From positions 19,997 to 83,996 of the forward strand of contig JADFXB010000001.1 in assembly GCA_015233935.1 (NCBI GenBank): a stretch of DNA of 64,000 nucleotides, in the 5' to 3' direction. Below, in pieces: positions 26,506 through 36,909 of this stretch (the first letter of the stretch is position 1; every line of letters starts with the position of its first letter). The stretch is from Magnetococcales bacterium. Lineage in GTDB: Bacteria; Pseudomonadota; Magnetococcia; Magnetococcales; JADFXB01. The position numbers were made by a program, and so were the translations under genes. A model generated the notes under the pieces. That model was not told where the DNA came from. It worked only from the letters and a program-made list of their open reading frames with translations, and searched no databases.

Positions 26506-27541
26506 CATCGTCCCCCTGCCCGCCGATTACGCTACCTGGCTCGCCGAACTCAAGGCCCGCATCCACAACGCCCAGCAACGAGCCGCGCTGGCGGTCAATC
26601 GGGAGTTGGTGTTGCTCTACTGGCAGATCGGACGGGATATCCTGGCGCGGCAGGGGCGGGAGGGATGGGGGGCCAAGGTTATCGAACGGCTGGCCCAGGA
26701 TCTGCGCGGTGCCTTCCCGGAGATGAAGGGGTTTTCCCGCGCCAACCTCATGTACATGCGCGCCTTTGCCGAGGCCTGGCCCGATGCTGAAATCGTCCAA
26801 CAGGCTGTTGGACAATTGCCCTGGGGCCACAACCTGGTGCTGTTGGCCAAGCTCAAGGCCCCCGATCAACGGCTGGCCTATGCCCATCGCGCCATCCAAC
26901 ACGGCTGGTCGCGCAATGTGCTGGCCATCCACATCGAGCGGCGTTTGTTGGAGCGGGAAGGAAAAGCCGTCAGCAATTTCTCCCTGCAGCTACCCAAACC
27001 CCATTCGGATCTTGCCCAGGAATCCCTCAAGGATCCCTATCTCTTCGACTTTTTGGGCGTAGGTAACGAAGCAGGCGAGCGAGCCATGGAAGAGGCCATC
27101 GTTCACCACATCACCGGGTTTCTCCTGGAACTGGGCGCGGGTTTCGCCTTCGTCGGACGGCAGGTCCATCTGGAGGTGGGCGGCGAGGATTTCTTCATCG
27201 ACCTGCTTTTCTACCATCTGAAATTGCGCTGCTATGTGGTGATCGAACTCAAGGCCGGGGCCTTCAAGCCGGAGCATACCGGCCAACTCGGTTTCTACCT
27301 GAGCGCGGTGGATGGGGAGCTGAAGTCGGAACACGACAACCCGACCATTGGCCTGCTGCTGTGCCGGAGCAAAAACAAGGTGGTTGCCGAATACGCCCTG
27401 CGGGATTCCAGCCAGCCCATGGGGGTGGCCGAATATCAACTGATCGAGGCCCTGCCCGCCGAGTTGCAGACCAGCCTGCCCAGCATCGAGGCCATCGAGC
27501 AGGCCCTGTCCGGCGAAACCGCAGCGGACGAAACCCCATGA
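26498..27541 (+). CDS. DUF1016 (YhcG-type) PD-(D/E)xK nuclease family protein
   Basis: The 347-residue protein has the DUF1016 N-terminal helical domain (LLYWQIGRDIL, FSRANLMYMRAFAEAWP, QLPWGHNLVLL) and a C-terminal nuclease-like domain. The latter has D235 in FFIDLLFY, E250 and K252 in VIELKAG, and the following strand LGFYLSAVD. Such proteins are often encoded between hsdS and hsdR or alone in defense loci; their exact role is not settled. Start 26498 overlaps hsdS by 8 bp, and the stop overlaps hsdR in ATGA. Confidence 0.9.
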   Translation: MPDIVPLPADYATWLAELKARIHNAQQRAALAVNRELVLLYWQIGRDILARQGREGWGAKVIERLAQDLRGAFPEMKGFSRANLMYMRAFAEAWPDAEIVQQAVGQLPWGHNLVLLAKLKAPDQRLAYAHRAIQHGWSRNVLAIHIERRLLEREGKAVSNFSLQLPKPHSDLAQESLKDPYLFDFLGVGNEAGERAMEEAIVHHITGFLLELGAGFAFVGRQVHLEVGGEDFFIDLLFYHLKLRCYVVIELKAGAFKPEHTGQLGFYLSAVDGELKSEHDNPTIGLLLCRSKNKVVAEYALRDSSQPMGVAEYQLIEALPAELQTSLPSIEAIEQALSGETAADETP

Positions 27542-30500
27542 GCAGCCACGCCTACAGCGAAGATCAGCTTGTGGAGCAACCCGCCCTCGGGTTGTTGGCC
27601 ACCCTGGGGTGGCGGACAGTGTCGGCCATGGAGGAGACTTTCGGCCCCACCGGCATGCTGCAACGGGAAACCCGAGGCGAAGTGGTGCTGACCACCCGCC
27701 TGCATGCTGCCCTGGTACGCCTCAACCCCAACCTTCCCCCCGAGGCCATCACCGCCGCCATGGACGAACTGGCCCGCGACCGCTCGGCCATGAGCCTGGA
27801 GGCGGCCAACCGGGAGATCTACCGGTTGCTCAAGGAGGGTGTCCGGGTTTCCATGCCCGACCGGGAACATGGCGGACAAAAGAACGAGCGGCTCCGCGTC
27901 GTGGACTGGGAGATTGCAGAGAACAACGACTTCCTGGCCGTCAGCCAATTCAGCGTCACCGGCATGCTTTATACCTGCCGACCGGATCTGGTCGGTTTCG
28001 TCAATGGCCTGCCGTTGGTGGTGATGGAGTTCAAGAAACCCGGCGTGTCGGCCCGCGCCGCCTTCGACGAAAACCTGACCCACTACAAGCAACAGGTTCC
28101 CGCCCTCTTCTGGTTCAACGCCCTGCTCATCGCCTCCAATGGTACCGATAGCCGCGTCGGTTCCCTCACGGCGGATTGGGGACGGTTTTTCGAGTGGAAG
28201 CGCATCGAACGTGAGGATGAACCCCGCCGGGTGTCACTGGAAGTGATGCTGAAGGGTGTCTGCGACCGGACACGGCTGCTGGATTTGGTGGAAAACTTCA
28301 CCCTCTTCTCCGAACACAAGGCCGGGCTGATCAAGATCATCGGTCAGAACCACCAATACCTGGGTGTGAACAACGCCATTGCCTCCATGCTGGCGGCGCG
28401 GCAACTGGGCCATGGCCGCGCCGGTGTCTTCTGGCAGACCCAGGGTAGCGGCAAGAGCTTTTCCATGGTCTTTTTCGCCCAAAAGGTGTTGCGCAAGTTG
28501 GCGGGCAACTGGACCTTCGTGGTGGTGACCGACCGGGTGGAACTGGATGAGCAGATTGCCAAAACCTTCAAGGCCACTGCCGCCGTGAGCGAGACCGAGG
28601 GCGACCAGTGCCACGCCTCAAGCGGCATCCATCTCCGCGAACTGTTGCGCGGCAACCATCGCTACGTTTTCACCCTGGTCCACAAGTTCCAGACCCCGGA
28701 ATTGCTTTCCGACCGTTCCGATGTGATCGTTCTGACCGACGAGGCCCACCGCAGCCAATATGACACCCTGGCCCTGAACATGCGCGCCGCCCTGCCCAGG
28801 GCACTTTTCCTTGCCTTTACCGGAACGCCGCTCATTGCCGGGGAGGAGCGCACCCGAGAGGTATTCGGTGAATATGTCTCCATCTACGACTTCCAGCAGT
28901 CGGTGGAGGACGGGGCCACGGTGCCGCTGTTTTACGAAAACCGCACACCGGAATTGCAGCTCGTCAACCCGGAGTTGAACGAGGAGATCTATCGTCTGAT
29001 CGAGGAGGCGGAACTCGACCCGGAACAGGAGGCGAAACTGGAACGGGAACTCTCCCGCCAATACCACATCCTCACCCGTGACGACCGGCTGGAAACGGTG
29101 GCCAAGGATATTGTAGAACACTTTCTGGGGCGCGGCTTCGTGGGCAAGGCGATGGTGGTCACCATCGACAAGGCCACCGCCCTCAGAATGCACGACAAGG
29201 TGCGCCAATACTGGCGGGCGGAAACCGAACGGGTGAGGAATGAACTCTTCCGCCCCGACCTCGCGCCAAGCCGCCAGGCCGAGCTGTTGCGGCGTCTGGA
29301 TGTTCTCTCCACCACGGATATGGCACTGATCGTCTCGCCCGGCCAAAACGAAATAGCCAATATGAAGAAACTGGGACTGGACATTGAACCGCATCGCAAG
29401 CGGATGAACGAGTCGCAGCCGTCCCTGGACGAAAAATTCAAGGACACCAAGGATCCGTTGCGGCTTGTATTTGTCTGTGCCATGTGGCTCACCGGCTTCG
29501 ATGCGCCAAGTTGCTCGACAGTCTATCTTGACAAACCCATGCGCAACCATACCCTGATGCAGACCATCGCCCGTGCCAACCGGGTCTTTCCCGGCAAGCA
29601 CAGTGGCGTAATCGTGGATTATGCCAACGTCTTTGCCTCCCTGGAAAAGGCACTGGCGATCTACGGTGCGGGCAAGGGTGGTCAGAACCCGGTCAAAGAC
29701 AAGGGGAAGCTGGTCGAGGAACTACGCAGCTCCGTGGTCGAGGCAACCGCATTCTGCGCCACCCATGGGGTTGCGCTCCCGGAGATCGAACAGCTCCCCG
29801 CAGGCGGCATGGAACGGTTGCAGCGCATCGAGGATGCCATAAACGCCTTGATTTCGCCGGACTCTGTGCGCCGGGAGTTTTTCGCCCACGAACGCTTGGT
29901 GGCCACCCTGTATCGTGCGGTCAAACCCGATCCCGTCGTGTTGGAATTTTCGGAACGGGTGTCTTCCATCAGCACCATCGCCATGGCCATCCGCGCCAAA
30001 CTCAATCCGAATCCGCCGGACATTTCTCAGGTGATGGGTGACATCAACACCCTGCTGGATGATTCCATCACCGGCATGACCATCCAGGATCACGGGCCAC
30101 CCGCCCTGGACCTCTCCAGGATCAATTTCGAGGCACTGGCCCAACGATTCAAACAGTCCAGACACAAGAACACCGAACTGGAGGTTCTCAAGGCAGCAAT
30201 CCGCGCCCAGGTGGAAAAACTCATCCGCCTCAACCGCACCCGCGCCGATTTCGCCCAGAAATTCGAGGAACTCATCGAAAGCTACAACTCAGGAAGCCGC
30301 AGCATTGAAGAGCTGTTCGAGAAGCTGGTGGCGTTGAGCCGCAGTTTGAACGAAGAGCAGGAGAGGCACGTCCGCGAAAACATGACCGAAGAGGAACTGG
30401 TCATCTTCGACATCCTCACCCGTCCCGCGCCGGAATTGAGTCTGGAGGAACGTGCCGAGGTGAAAAAAGTGGCGAGGGAACTGCTGGAGCGGATCAAGCA

Positions 30501-30696
30501 ACTGCTGGTCCTTAACTGGCGGCAGAAGGCAGCGTCCCGCTCCCAGCTCAAACTCGCCATTGAGGACACGCTGGATTCCGGCCTGCCGCGTGTGTACACC
30601 CCAGAAATTTACCATTTGAAATGTTCAGTCGTTTTTGAGCATTTTTATGAAAGCTATCCTGAACGAAATGCCAGCGTTTATGTGGTCGCAGCATAA
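27538..30696 (+). CDS. hsdR: Type I restriction endonuclease subunit HsdR
   Basis: HsdR is the motor/nuclease subunit that translocates DNA and cleaves at collision sites. The 1,052-residue protein has an N-terminal nuclease domain with PD (149-150) and EFK (164-166), Walker A QGSGKS (302-307), DEAH (401-404), TGTP (428-431) and a second RecA-like domain with helicase motifs (RANRVFPGK). A helical C-terminus for complex assembly follows. ATG 27538 is coupled to the DUF1016 stop. All catalytic motifs are intact, so the restriction system is probably functional. Confidence 0.95.
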   Translation: MSSHAYSEDQLVEQPALGLLATLGWRTVSAMEETFGPTGMLQRETRGEVVLTTRLHAALVRLNPNLPPEAITAAMDELARDRSAMSLEAANREIYRLLKEGVRVSMPDREHGGQKNERLRVVDWEIAENNDFLAVSQFSVTGMLYTCRPDLVGFVNGLPLVVMEFKKPGVSARAAFDENLTHYKQQVPALFWFNALLIASNGTDSRVGSLTADWGRFFEWKRIEREDEPRRVSLEVMLKGVCDRTRLLDLVENFTLFSEHKAGLIKIIGQNHQYLGVNNAIASMLAARQLGHGRAGVFWQTQGSGKSFSMVFFAQKVLRKLAGNWTFVVVTDRVELDEQIAKTFKATAAVSETEGDQCHASSGIHLRELLRGNHRYVFTLVHKFQTPELLSDRSDVIVLTDEAHRSQYDTLALNMRAALPRALFLAFTGTPLIAGEERTREVFGEYVSIYDFQQSVEDGATVPLFYENRTPELQLVNPELNEEIYRLIEEAELDPEQEAKLERELSRQYHILTRDDRLETVAKDIVEHFLGRGFVGKAMVVTIDKATALRMHDKVRQYWRAETERVRNELFRPDLAPSRQAELLRRLDVLSTTDMALIVSPGQNEIANMKKLGLDIEPHRKRMNESQPSLDEKFKDTKDPLRLVFVCAMWLTGFDAPSCSTVYLDKPMRNHTLMQTIARANRVFPGKHSGVIVDYANVFASLEKALAIYGAGKGGQNPVKDKGKLVEELRSSVVEATAFCATHGVALPEIEQLPAGGMERLQRIEDAINALISPDSVRREFFAHERLVATLYRAVKPDPVVLEFSERVSSISTIAMAIRAKLNPNPPDISQVMGDINTLLDDSITGMTIQDHGPPALDLSRINFEALAQRFKQSRHKNTELEVLKAAIRAQVEKLIRLNRTRADFAQKFEELIESYNSGSRSIEELFEKLVALSRSLNEEQERHVRENMTEEELVIFDILTRPAPELSLEERAEVKKVARELLERIKQLLVLNWRQKAASRSQLKLAIEDTLDSGLPRVYTPEIYHLKCSVVFEHFYESYPERNASVYVVAA

Positions 30697-30750
30697 AGGG
30701 CGCACGTATAAACTGGATCGTCCCAGGAAAAACTCTATCGGAGGAGGGCG

Positions 30751-33700
30751 ATGAACTCGCGACCGGTTGACGTTCTCATCGTGGCAGCTCTGGAGGAAGA
30801 GCGGGACGCGGTTCTGAAACTGCTGGCCGGGGACTGCCTGCCAACTCGCCATGAGGGAAGCAATTTTCACCGTTGTACCCTGTACTGGAAAAACGGTCAA
30901 GGGAGTTATGCAATCGTCCTGGCTTGCTTGGGCGACATGGGAAACGTCAACGCCGCCGCAGTAACAACAGAATATTGTATGCGCATGTCTCCCTCCTACG
31001 TCGCCCTGGTAGGCATCGCCGGAGGGGTCAAGGAAGAGCCACGCCAACTGGGGGATCTGCTCATCGCCGAGGAGATTTTTCCCTATGAACGGGGCAAGGT
31101 GACACCCGAAGGATTCATCTACAGGGGCACGTCCCTGAGGGCGGATGCGCAACTCCTGGAATTCGCGCGCAAATTGTCATCCCCTAGGAAGAAGAGGGAT
31201 CTCAGTTCCCACAACAGCGCACGACGCCCAACAAAAACACCCCCAAGCCATTTCGGCAAGATTGGATCGGGGGAAAAGGTTATCGCAGATGACGCCGCCA
31301 TTCCGTGCCCCCCTGGACGTGATCCTCCCATTGGGGTGGAAATGGAAGCCTACGGTACCGCATTGGCCGCAAAAAAATGGGGAGCCGGATTCTTTTTCGT
31401 CAAGGGCATCTGCGACTGGGCGGACGTGACGAAGAACGACGACTGGCACGCCTACGCCGCCGAGACTGCCGCCGTTTTTCTCATCGACCTGCTCAGAAGC
31501 AGGCCCTTCCCGAAACGGGAACCGCCCCCCGCGCCCCTGCCTGCCCAGGGAATCCAGATGGGACCGGTTGTCGGTGCGGATCTCGTCAACGCCTCTTGGG
31601 TCGCGATCACCGGAGCGGTGGACGACTTGACCAGGAAACGTCTGGAGTCCATTCGCGAGAATTTCCAGCAAGGCCTGGTGGATACGGCGTGGCGAGAAGT
31701 CCGCGAACTCAAGGAAGCCCCAACTTTTCACGGCCTTTCACCGGAGACCCGTGCCAAGGTTCTGGGTCTGGAGGCATCCCTGGTCCTGGAGCGCAGGGAG
31801 GATGTGGAAGAAGCACAGCGGTTGGCGAATCAAGCTGAGATTTGGTGTCCTGGCTCCTGTCGTCGGTTGATCACCATCCTCACGCTACGTGCCGAGGGGC
31901 ACGAGGCCGCGTTGGCGCAACTTCCCGATCCTGATAACAGCGACGATATCCACCTCAAGGCGTCGCTGTTGGTGGAAACCGGGCGGGGGCAAGAGGCACT
32001 GGATTTACTGGACTCCTCGGAACTCCATGTCTGGACTCAAACCGAACCCCAGCCAAAACGGAACCGGGTCGAGGCGGAAACCCTGCGGTTGCGCGCCTGG
32101 GCACTGCTGGATCTTGGACGCCCCGACGAGGCGTTGGAATCGGCTCACCAAGCCCTGCAAAAACGCCCCGGCGACCAGGCGATGCGCCTTACCGCAGCCG
32201 CCATGACGTATTTCAATGCCATTTTCCCAGCATCCTTGCCCCAGGATCACGCATCCTGGCTCATACCCCTGCCGATTCCGATGCTGCCCGCCACACACGC
32301 AGCTCTGGACGCGCTGCAACGGGCTGAGGACGAGTTTGTCAAATTGATTGCATCCCCTGAGCTGTCCAAGACGCAGCGAGTGCGGATTGAGGGCTATCGC
32401 TTAGCCAGTCTGGGCAACCATCCGGCACGCCAGGACGAAGCCGCTGCGTATTGCAAGGAGCTGCTTGATCTCGACCGCACCCACCCTGACGCCATCCTCT
32501 GGAGCTTGGCACGAAGGTTCAGGATTGATCTGCGGCGCACCATGGACAAGCTGGAAGACTTAACTGCCTCTGGGAAAGCTTCCCTCCAACAGCACCTTTC
32601 ACAATGGATTTGCCTTGAGGTCAAGGGCAAACCCAGCCTCCTGTCCCGCGCGGTGGCGCAGGCAGAAAAACAATTTCGAGAGCAGCGACAGGAATCTTTG
32701 TGGCGATTCTGGCGCACCCGTTCCCTGATAGCGTCAGGAAAAACAGACGAGGCCCAAAAAGAAGCCGCCCAGTTGCCCCCCGGCGCAATCTCCCGCCAAG
32801 CCGGGATTATGATTGAGCAGGAACGCGCCACGCACACCAGAGATTGGCGTCCCCTGGCCGATCACCTGCTGCGGTTGTACGACGATTGTGGAGATGCCGA
32901 GTATCTGCTGCATGGCTGTGGCTTGTTGGCTGAGTGTGGTAACTGGGATGCGGTGGCAACGAGGGCGGACGCCTTGTCAACCCTCGTGGCGAACCTTGAA
33001 TCCCTGCGTCTTATCGCCTTCGCCCTGTGGAACACGGGACGCTGGCAGGATTGCCTTGATCAACTGAAACATCACTCAACCTTGATCCAGGGAAACCAAC
33101 CCAATGTCCAGAATCTACGCACCCTGAAAACCATGTGCCTGCGCACCCTGGGACACATTCCCGAGGCGGTGCGGGAGATGGAATCCCTGTTTGAACAGCA
33201 GCCCAGTGAAACTCACGGTGTCAATCTGGTGCGGCTGTATCGATCCTATGGCAACCAGGACGATGTTCCCCACGTTATTCGACGCATCCTGCCGTCCGGG
33301 CAACTCAGGACGGAAACCCGTCTTGAGCTGGCCCACACCGTTATCGCCTCGGACCCCGACTTGGCCCGTTATTTGATACAAGAGCTTCCCAACGAAGCTC
33401 TTGATGATCGTTCAGCCCTCGCGAAACTGAATCTGGCTTTGCGACTGGGGTTGAAGGAGGACACAGAAGCCCTGATGCCACGCCTGCCTGCGCTGGCTCA
33501 AATCCCTGGAAGCGGTGTGCAATCGATGTCAGTCGAGGATCTCCTCGAATTTCGCAAGCAGCAGATGGCAAGTCTGGAAAACGCCGTAAATGTCTATCGC
33601 AGCGGCGCGGCCCCCATTCATTTGCTTTGCGCCGTGACGAGTTGGCCCCTGGCATTGCTGTATCATCTGCGTCTTATGGGACACTGGAGCGACCCACGAA

Positions 33701-36700
33701 AGAACCTGGACGATCCCCTGTTCATCCGCCATGGCGGATGGTTCGACCTCGCCAAGCCGGACGCCCCTCCCGCGCCAGGGTCCTGGTTTATCGACGTTAC
33801 CGCCTTGCTGCTTGCAGATTACCTAGGGTTGCTGGATTCACTGGAGCGACAATTTGCCCCCATCTGGGTGGCTGATGCCCTGCCCCAACTGCTCATGGAG
33901 ATGGTGAATAATCTGAAAAGCTTCTTCCCCCCCATTTCGGGATTCGCGTTTCTGACCGTGAATGAGCAGAGGAACCTAACCGATCGCCTCGACACCTTGC
34001 GTCGACGATTGGTTTTGGGGATCGAGATGGGAACCTATTGCCATGTTCCTCTGAATCAGGCGACCCGATCGGACATGGAGAAACAACCAGATCAACTCTC
34101 TGAGCACTCCATTGGCAAGGTATTGGCAAGCATGTTTGGTTCCATGCCTGCGGCGGTGCGGACCATCTGGTGCGACGACCGTTTCATCTCAGGTTTAGGA
34201 AACATCAACGGACTTTCCATCCTTGGCATCCAGGATGTGCTGGGGTTTCTGGAGCATGCGGGACTGTTAAGCAATGCGGACGTCCTCGCGGCGGTGCGCC
34301 GGTTGCGTGCGGCGGATCTTCGCCATCTCGTGCTGGAAGACCGGGAAATCCTGGCGGCGTTGCGCGCCGCGCCGGTGAAGGCGGGAAGGGTGGAGAAATC
34401 CCCCGACCTGGTTCAACTTCGACGTTCTTTGGCGGCCATGCTCAGGCAATCCGAATGGTTGAATCACCCAGGCGAGATAAACGGTCAGAGGGTTGAGGGC
34501 GGTGAATGGATACATCTCATCCACCTGATGTTGGTAATCGTGGACAGCCTTGGGGCCTTGTGGACGTCGGCAGACGAACCGGAAGCCGACCTCTGGGCCA
34601 GGGCGGATTGGATCTGGAACAACCTATTCTTCCTTCCCGATCTGGGACGGGAGAATGGTTCGGCCATGGAACGGCTTCTGTTGCACAAGTTGGTGATGGC
34701 ATCCCTGACTTTACCCATGGCTGACTTGGGTACGGAACGTTCCCCACGCAAACGTTATTTCACTTGGTTGCAAAGCCGCTCTTTCTGGCGGCACCTCATG
34801 ACCAAACTAGAACACGTAAGAGATGTGACTCACACACTCAAGCAATTTTTCATGAGGCATTTCCGACCGGACCAGGACAAAAATGAAGCCTTGGCCGTAC
34901 GCATCCTTCTTGCCGACATGCCGGAACCCTTCTACACCGCCTTTACGGACGACTCGAACTTTGTAGCTTGGTTGAGGATTGCCAGGAAACAAGAAATTCT
35001 CATTGGCGAACTATCCTTTTCGTGGGATGAATTCTGGCAGCAGGCCGCCCAGGCGGTTGCGGGCCAGATGAGCGAGGTTCACTCGTTGGACAGCCAGAGG
35101 ACTTTTTCCCTGCAATGGACGCCCCGCGATGGAAAAACTGACGTATGCCTGACCTTGGCAGATGGACATGTAAGGATGAGCCTTGGAGACATTGGCCATC
35201 TACTGGACGAGCATCCAGAGACGCGCCAAGCTTGGTTGCGCAACCAGGCTTTTCTGTACGACATGGTCTCCGATACCACGGATGATGCCCTGGATGAGAT
35301 TGCGCGCCAGCACGATCCCACCCGGCGCGTCCACCTTTGGGAAAAGTGGAAAGCCAAGGGCGCGGAAGGATTCTACCGCCAATGGCACGATGAATTTCAG
35401 AGAACTGGGTCACTCACCTTGGCTCCCGACGCCCTGTTGCCACCTTCCGGGGCAAGCCTGCTTTGGCACGCACGACTGGAGTCGACAAACGATGCATCGT
35501 TCCCGGAGTGCCTGGACCGCGCGGCGCGGCGATTGCTGCGGGAAACAGGAGTGAAGACAACGTTGGAGCGACTCGCGGGCTTGCCCGTTCCCATGCCCGC
35601 CAGCCTCGTGGAGGCCATCGACACTCTTGATCCAAACGAGCGGACGCCTATGCTGCTCTCCCTGCTCCACAATGCCGCTTCCCCGGTAGCCATGGCCCAG
35701 GCCGTGCGCCTGCTGCTGCGCAACGTACCAAGTGCCGAGGTGGAAGCTGACCTCGCGCAATCCCTGTCCTATTGGACGAGCATAGGAGGCACGAATCAAA
35801 CCCAGGGCTTCCTGTCCTTGTTGGGCTGGATGCACCACGCCCTTACTGTTTGGTCGGAAGCCCGTGACTGGACCCCGGACTTGCTCATGGCCCTGGCCTG
35901 GATGCATTCCCATCGTTTGATGTTCGAGTTGAGGATGCTTAACGCGGATCCCACAGCAATCCATCGTGCCTTCCAGAATCCCGACCACCAATTGCCGGTT
36001 CTACACGGGATCTTCGAAGACGACAATGACGTATCCCTTCCGCAACGATCAACCCCGGAAGCCCTGCTCCTGCATTGCTTGAGCCATGCCATGGAAGGTC
36101 GTGCGGACCTTCTAGAACGTTTTCCTGCACTTGCCGACGCTGTGCGTGATCTGGTGTTTCCCCCATCTAAGAATGACAAGAGCTTTAACCACGCCCTGAT
36201 CATCGACACAACCTGCACGGACAATACACTGGGCAGCTTTCTGCAACATAGTCTGGACCTGACCCTGTTTTGCGGACTCGCGCCTCCCCAATTGGCCCCG
36301 CTCTTGTCCGAGGACTACCGTGCAGATATTCTCGACCATTATCTCAAGCAGCTCGAGGAGAACGACTTGGATCCCACGCGCTGGAACATCGTGGGATACC
36401 TCGTCCATCATGGTGTGAAACTCGACACCATAGCACCACGGCTGAACGCCCTGCTTGCGAACACGGACTTCGCCGCCGTGTGCCAGGCTAACCCGGAACA
36501 GGGTTTGTTGGCCTTGAAGCAAGGCGCAAGGATTGCCAACGCCCTTGATGATGTCATGGTGCTGGAGCGAATCGAAGCCCAGATGACTCCCTCCCTGAAA
36601 GCAGTCCTGCGTGGCAATTGCGAGGAGTACCCTCCTCCCGGCTTCCCATTCTGGCTCGAAGCAGCAATGATCATCGCCAAGACCAAGCCGACATCGGACC

Positions 36701-36909
36701 TGCGCGCCCAGGCCTTCTCTGCCTGGCTGCTCCAGGCAGAATATCTGGTGCCCTCGCTCGCACCATCTCCCGTGGGTCATCTGGCCCAACGCTTGAGCGA
36801 AGAACTCCCCACCGAACTGGCCCGGCATTTCTGGCAGGTGCTCTTTCATTCGCGCAGCCGCCCCGTCATAAAGGAGAAATTAATTGGCAGTGGGAATGGG
36901 GCGGGTTAG
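30751..36909 (+). CDS. Giant PNP-TPR-PIN-like fusion protein, candidate defense effector
   Basis: This 2,052-residue protein is unrecognised as a whole. Residues 1-250 are a nucleoside-phosphorylase/MTA-nucleosidase-type domain: AALEEE (12-17), GIAGGVKEE (about 87-95), GSGEKV (172-177), VEMEAY (196-201) and GICDWADVTKNDDW (219-232, putative catalytic D222). A long region with TPR-like pairs follows (about 290-960). A PIN-like fold comes next (about 1010-1200) with FIDVTALL (D1015), VADALPQLLMEMV, WCDDRF (D1142/D1143) and a trailing VLGFLEHAGLLS helix. The last 850 residues are helical. No P-loop NTPase is seen. GGAGGAGGG precedes ATG 30751. It lies 54 bp after hsdR in the same orientation with similar GC-rich composition. 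PNP domains serve as effectors in several immune proteins; the role here is inferred. Confidence 0.8.
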   Translation: MNSRPVDVLIVAALEEERDAVLKLLAGDCLPTRHEGSNFHRCTLYWKNGQGSYAIVLACLGDMGNVNAAAVTTEYCMRMSPSYVALVGIAGGVKEEPRQLGDLLIAEEIFPYERGKVTPEGFIYRGTSLRADAQLLEFARKLSSPRKKRDLSSHNSARRPTKTPPSHFGKIGSGEKVIADDAAIPCPPGRDPPIGVEMEAYGTALAAKKWGAGFFFVKGICDWADVTKNDDWHAYAAETAAVFLIDLLRSRPFPKREPPPAPLPAQGIQMGPVVGADLVNASWVAITGAVDDLTRKRLESIRENFQQGLVDTAWREVRELKEAPTFHGLSPETRAKVLGLEASLVLERREDVEEAQRLANQAEIWCPGSCRRLITILTLRAEGHEAALAQLPDPDNSDDIHLKASLLVETGRGQEALDLLDSSELHVWTQTEPQPKRNRVEAETLRLRAWALLDLGRPDEALESAHQALQKRPGDQAMRLTAAAMTYFNAIFPASLPQDHASWLIPLPIPMLPATHAALDALQRAEDEFVKLIASPELSKTQRVRIEGYRLASLGNHPARQDEAAAYCKELLDLDRTHPDAILWSLARRFRIDLRRTMDKLEDLTASGKASLQQHLSQWICLEVKGKPSLLSRAVAQAEKQFREQRQESLWRFWRTRSLIASGKTDEAQKEAAQLPPGAISRQAGIMIEQERATHTRDWRPLADHLLRLYDDCGDAEYLLHGCGLLAECGNWDAVATRADALSTLVANLESLRLIAFALWNTGRWQDCLDQLKHHSTLIQGNQPNVQNLRTLKTMCLRTLGHIPEAVREMESLFEQQPSETHGVNLVRLYRSYGNQDDVPHVIRRILPSGQLRTETRLELAHTVIASDPDLARYLIQELPNEALDDRSALAKLNLALRLGLKEDTEALMPRLPALAQIPGSGVQSMSVEDLLEFRKQQMASLENAVNVYRSGAAPIHLLCAVTSWPLALLYHLRLMGHWSDPRKNLDDPLFIRHGGWFDLAKPDAPPAPGSWFIDVTALLLADYLGLLDSLERQFAPIWVADALPQLLMEMVNNLKSFFPPISGFAFLTVNEQRNLTDRLDTLRRRLVLGIEMGTYCHVPLNQATRSDMEKQPDQLSEHSIGKVLASMFGSMPAAVRTIWCDDRFISGLGNINGLSILGIQDVLGFLEHAGLLSNADVLAAVRRLRAADLRHLVLEDREILAALRAAPVKAGRVEKSPDLVQLRRSLAAMLRQSEWLNHPGEINGQRVEGGEWIHLIHLMLVIVDSLGALWTSADEPEADLWARADWIWNNLFFLPDLGRENGSAMERLLLHKLVMASLTLPMADLGTERSPRKRYFTWLQSRSFWRHLMTKLEHVRDVTHTLKQFFMRHFRPDQDKNEALAVRILLADMPEPFYTAFTDDSNFVAWLRIARKQEILIGELSFSWDEFWQQAAQAVAGQMSEVHSLDSQRTFSLQWTPRDGKTDVCLTLADGHVRMSLGDIGHLLDEHPETRQAWLRNQAFLYDMVSDTTDDALDEIARQHDPTRRVHLWEKWKAKGAEGFYRQWHDEFQRTGSLTLAPDALLPPSGASLLWHARLESTNDASFPECLDRAARRLLRETGVKTTLERLAGLPVPMPASLVEAIDTLDPNERTPMLLSLLHNAASPVAMAQAVRLLLRNVPSAEVEADLAQSLSYWTSIGGTNQTQGFLSLLGWMHHALTVWSEARDWTPDLLMALAWMHSHRLMFELRMLNADPTAIHRAFQNPDHQLPVLHGIFEDDNDVSLPQRSTPEALLLHCLSHAMEGRADLLERFPALADAVRDLVFPPSKNDKSFNHALIIDTTCTDNTLGSFLQHSLDLTLFCGLAPPQLAPLLSEDYRADILDHYLKQLEENDLDPTRWNIVGYLVHHGVKLDTIAPRLNALLANTDFAAVCQANPEQGLLALKQGARIANALDDVMVLERIEAQMTPSLKAVLRGNCEEYPPPGFPFWLEAAMIIAKTKPTSDLRAQAFSAWLLQAEYLVPSLAPSPVGHLAQRLSEELPTELARHFWQVLFHSRSRPVIKEKLIGSGNGAG

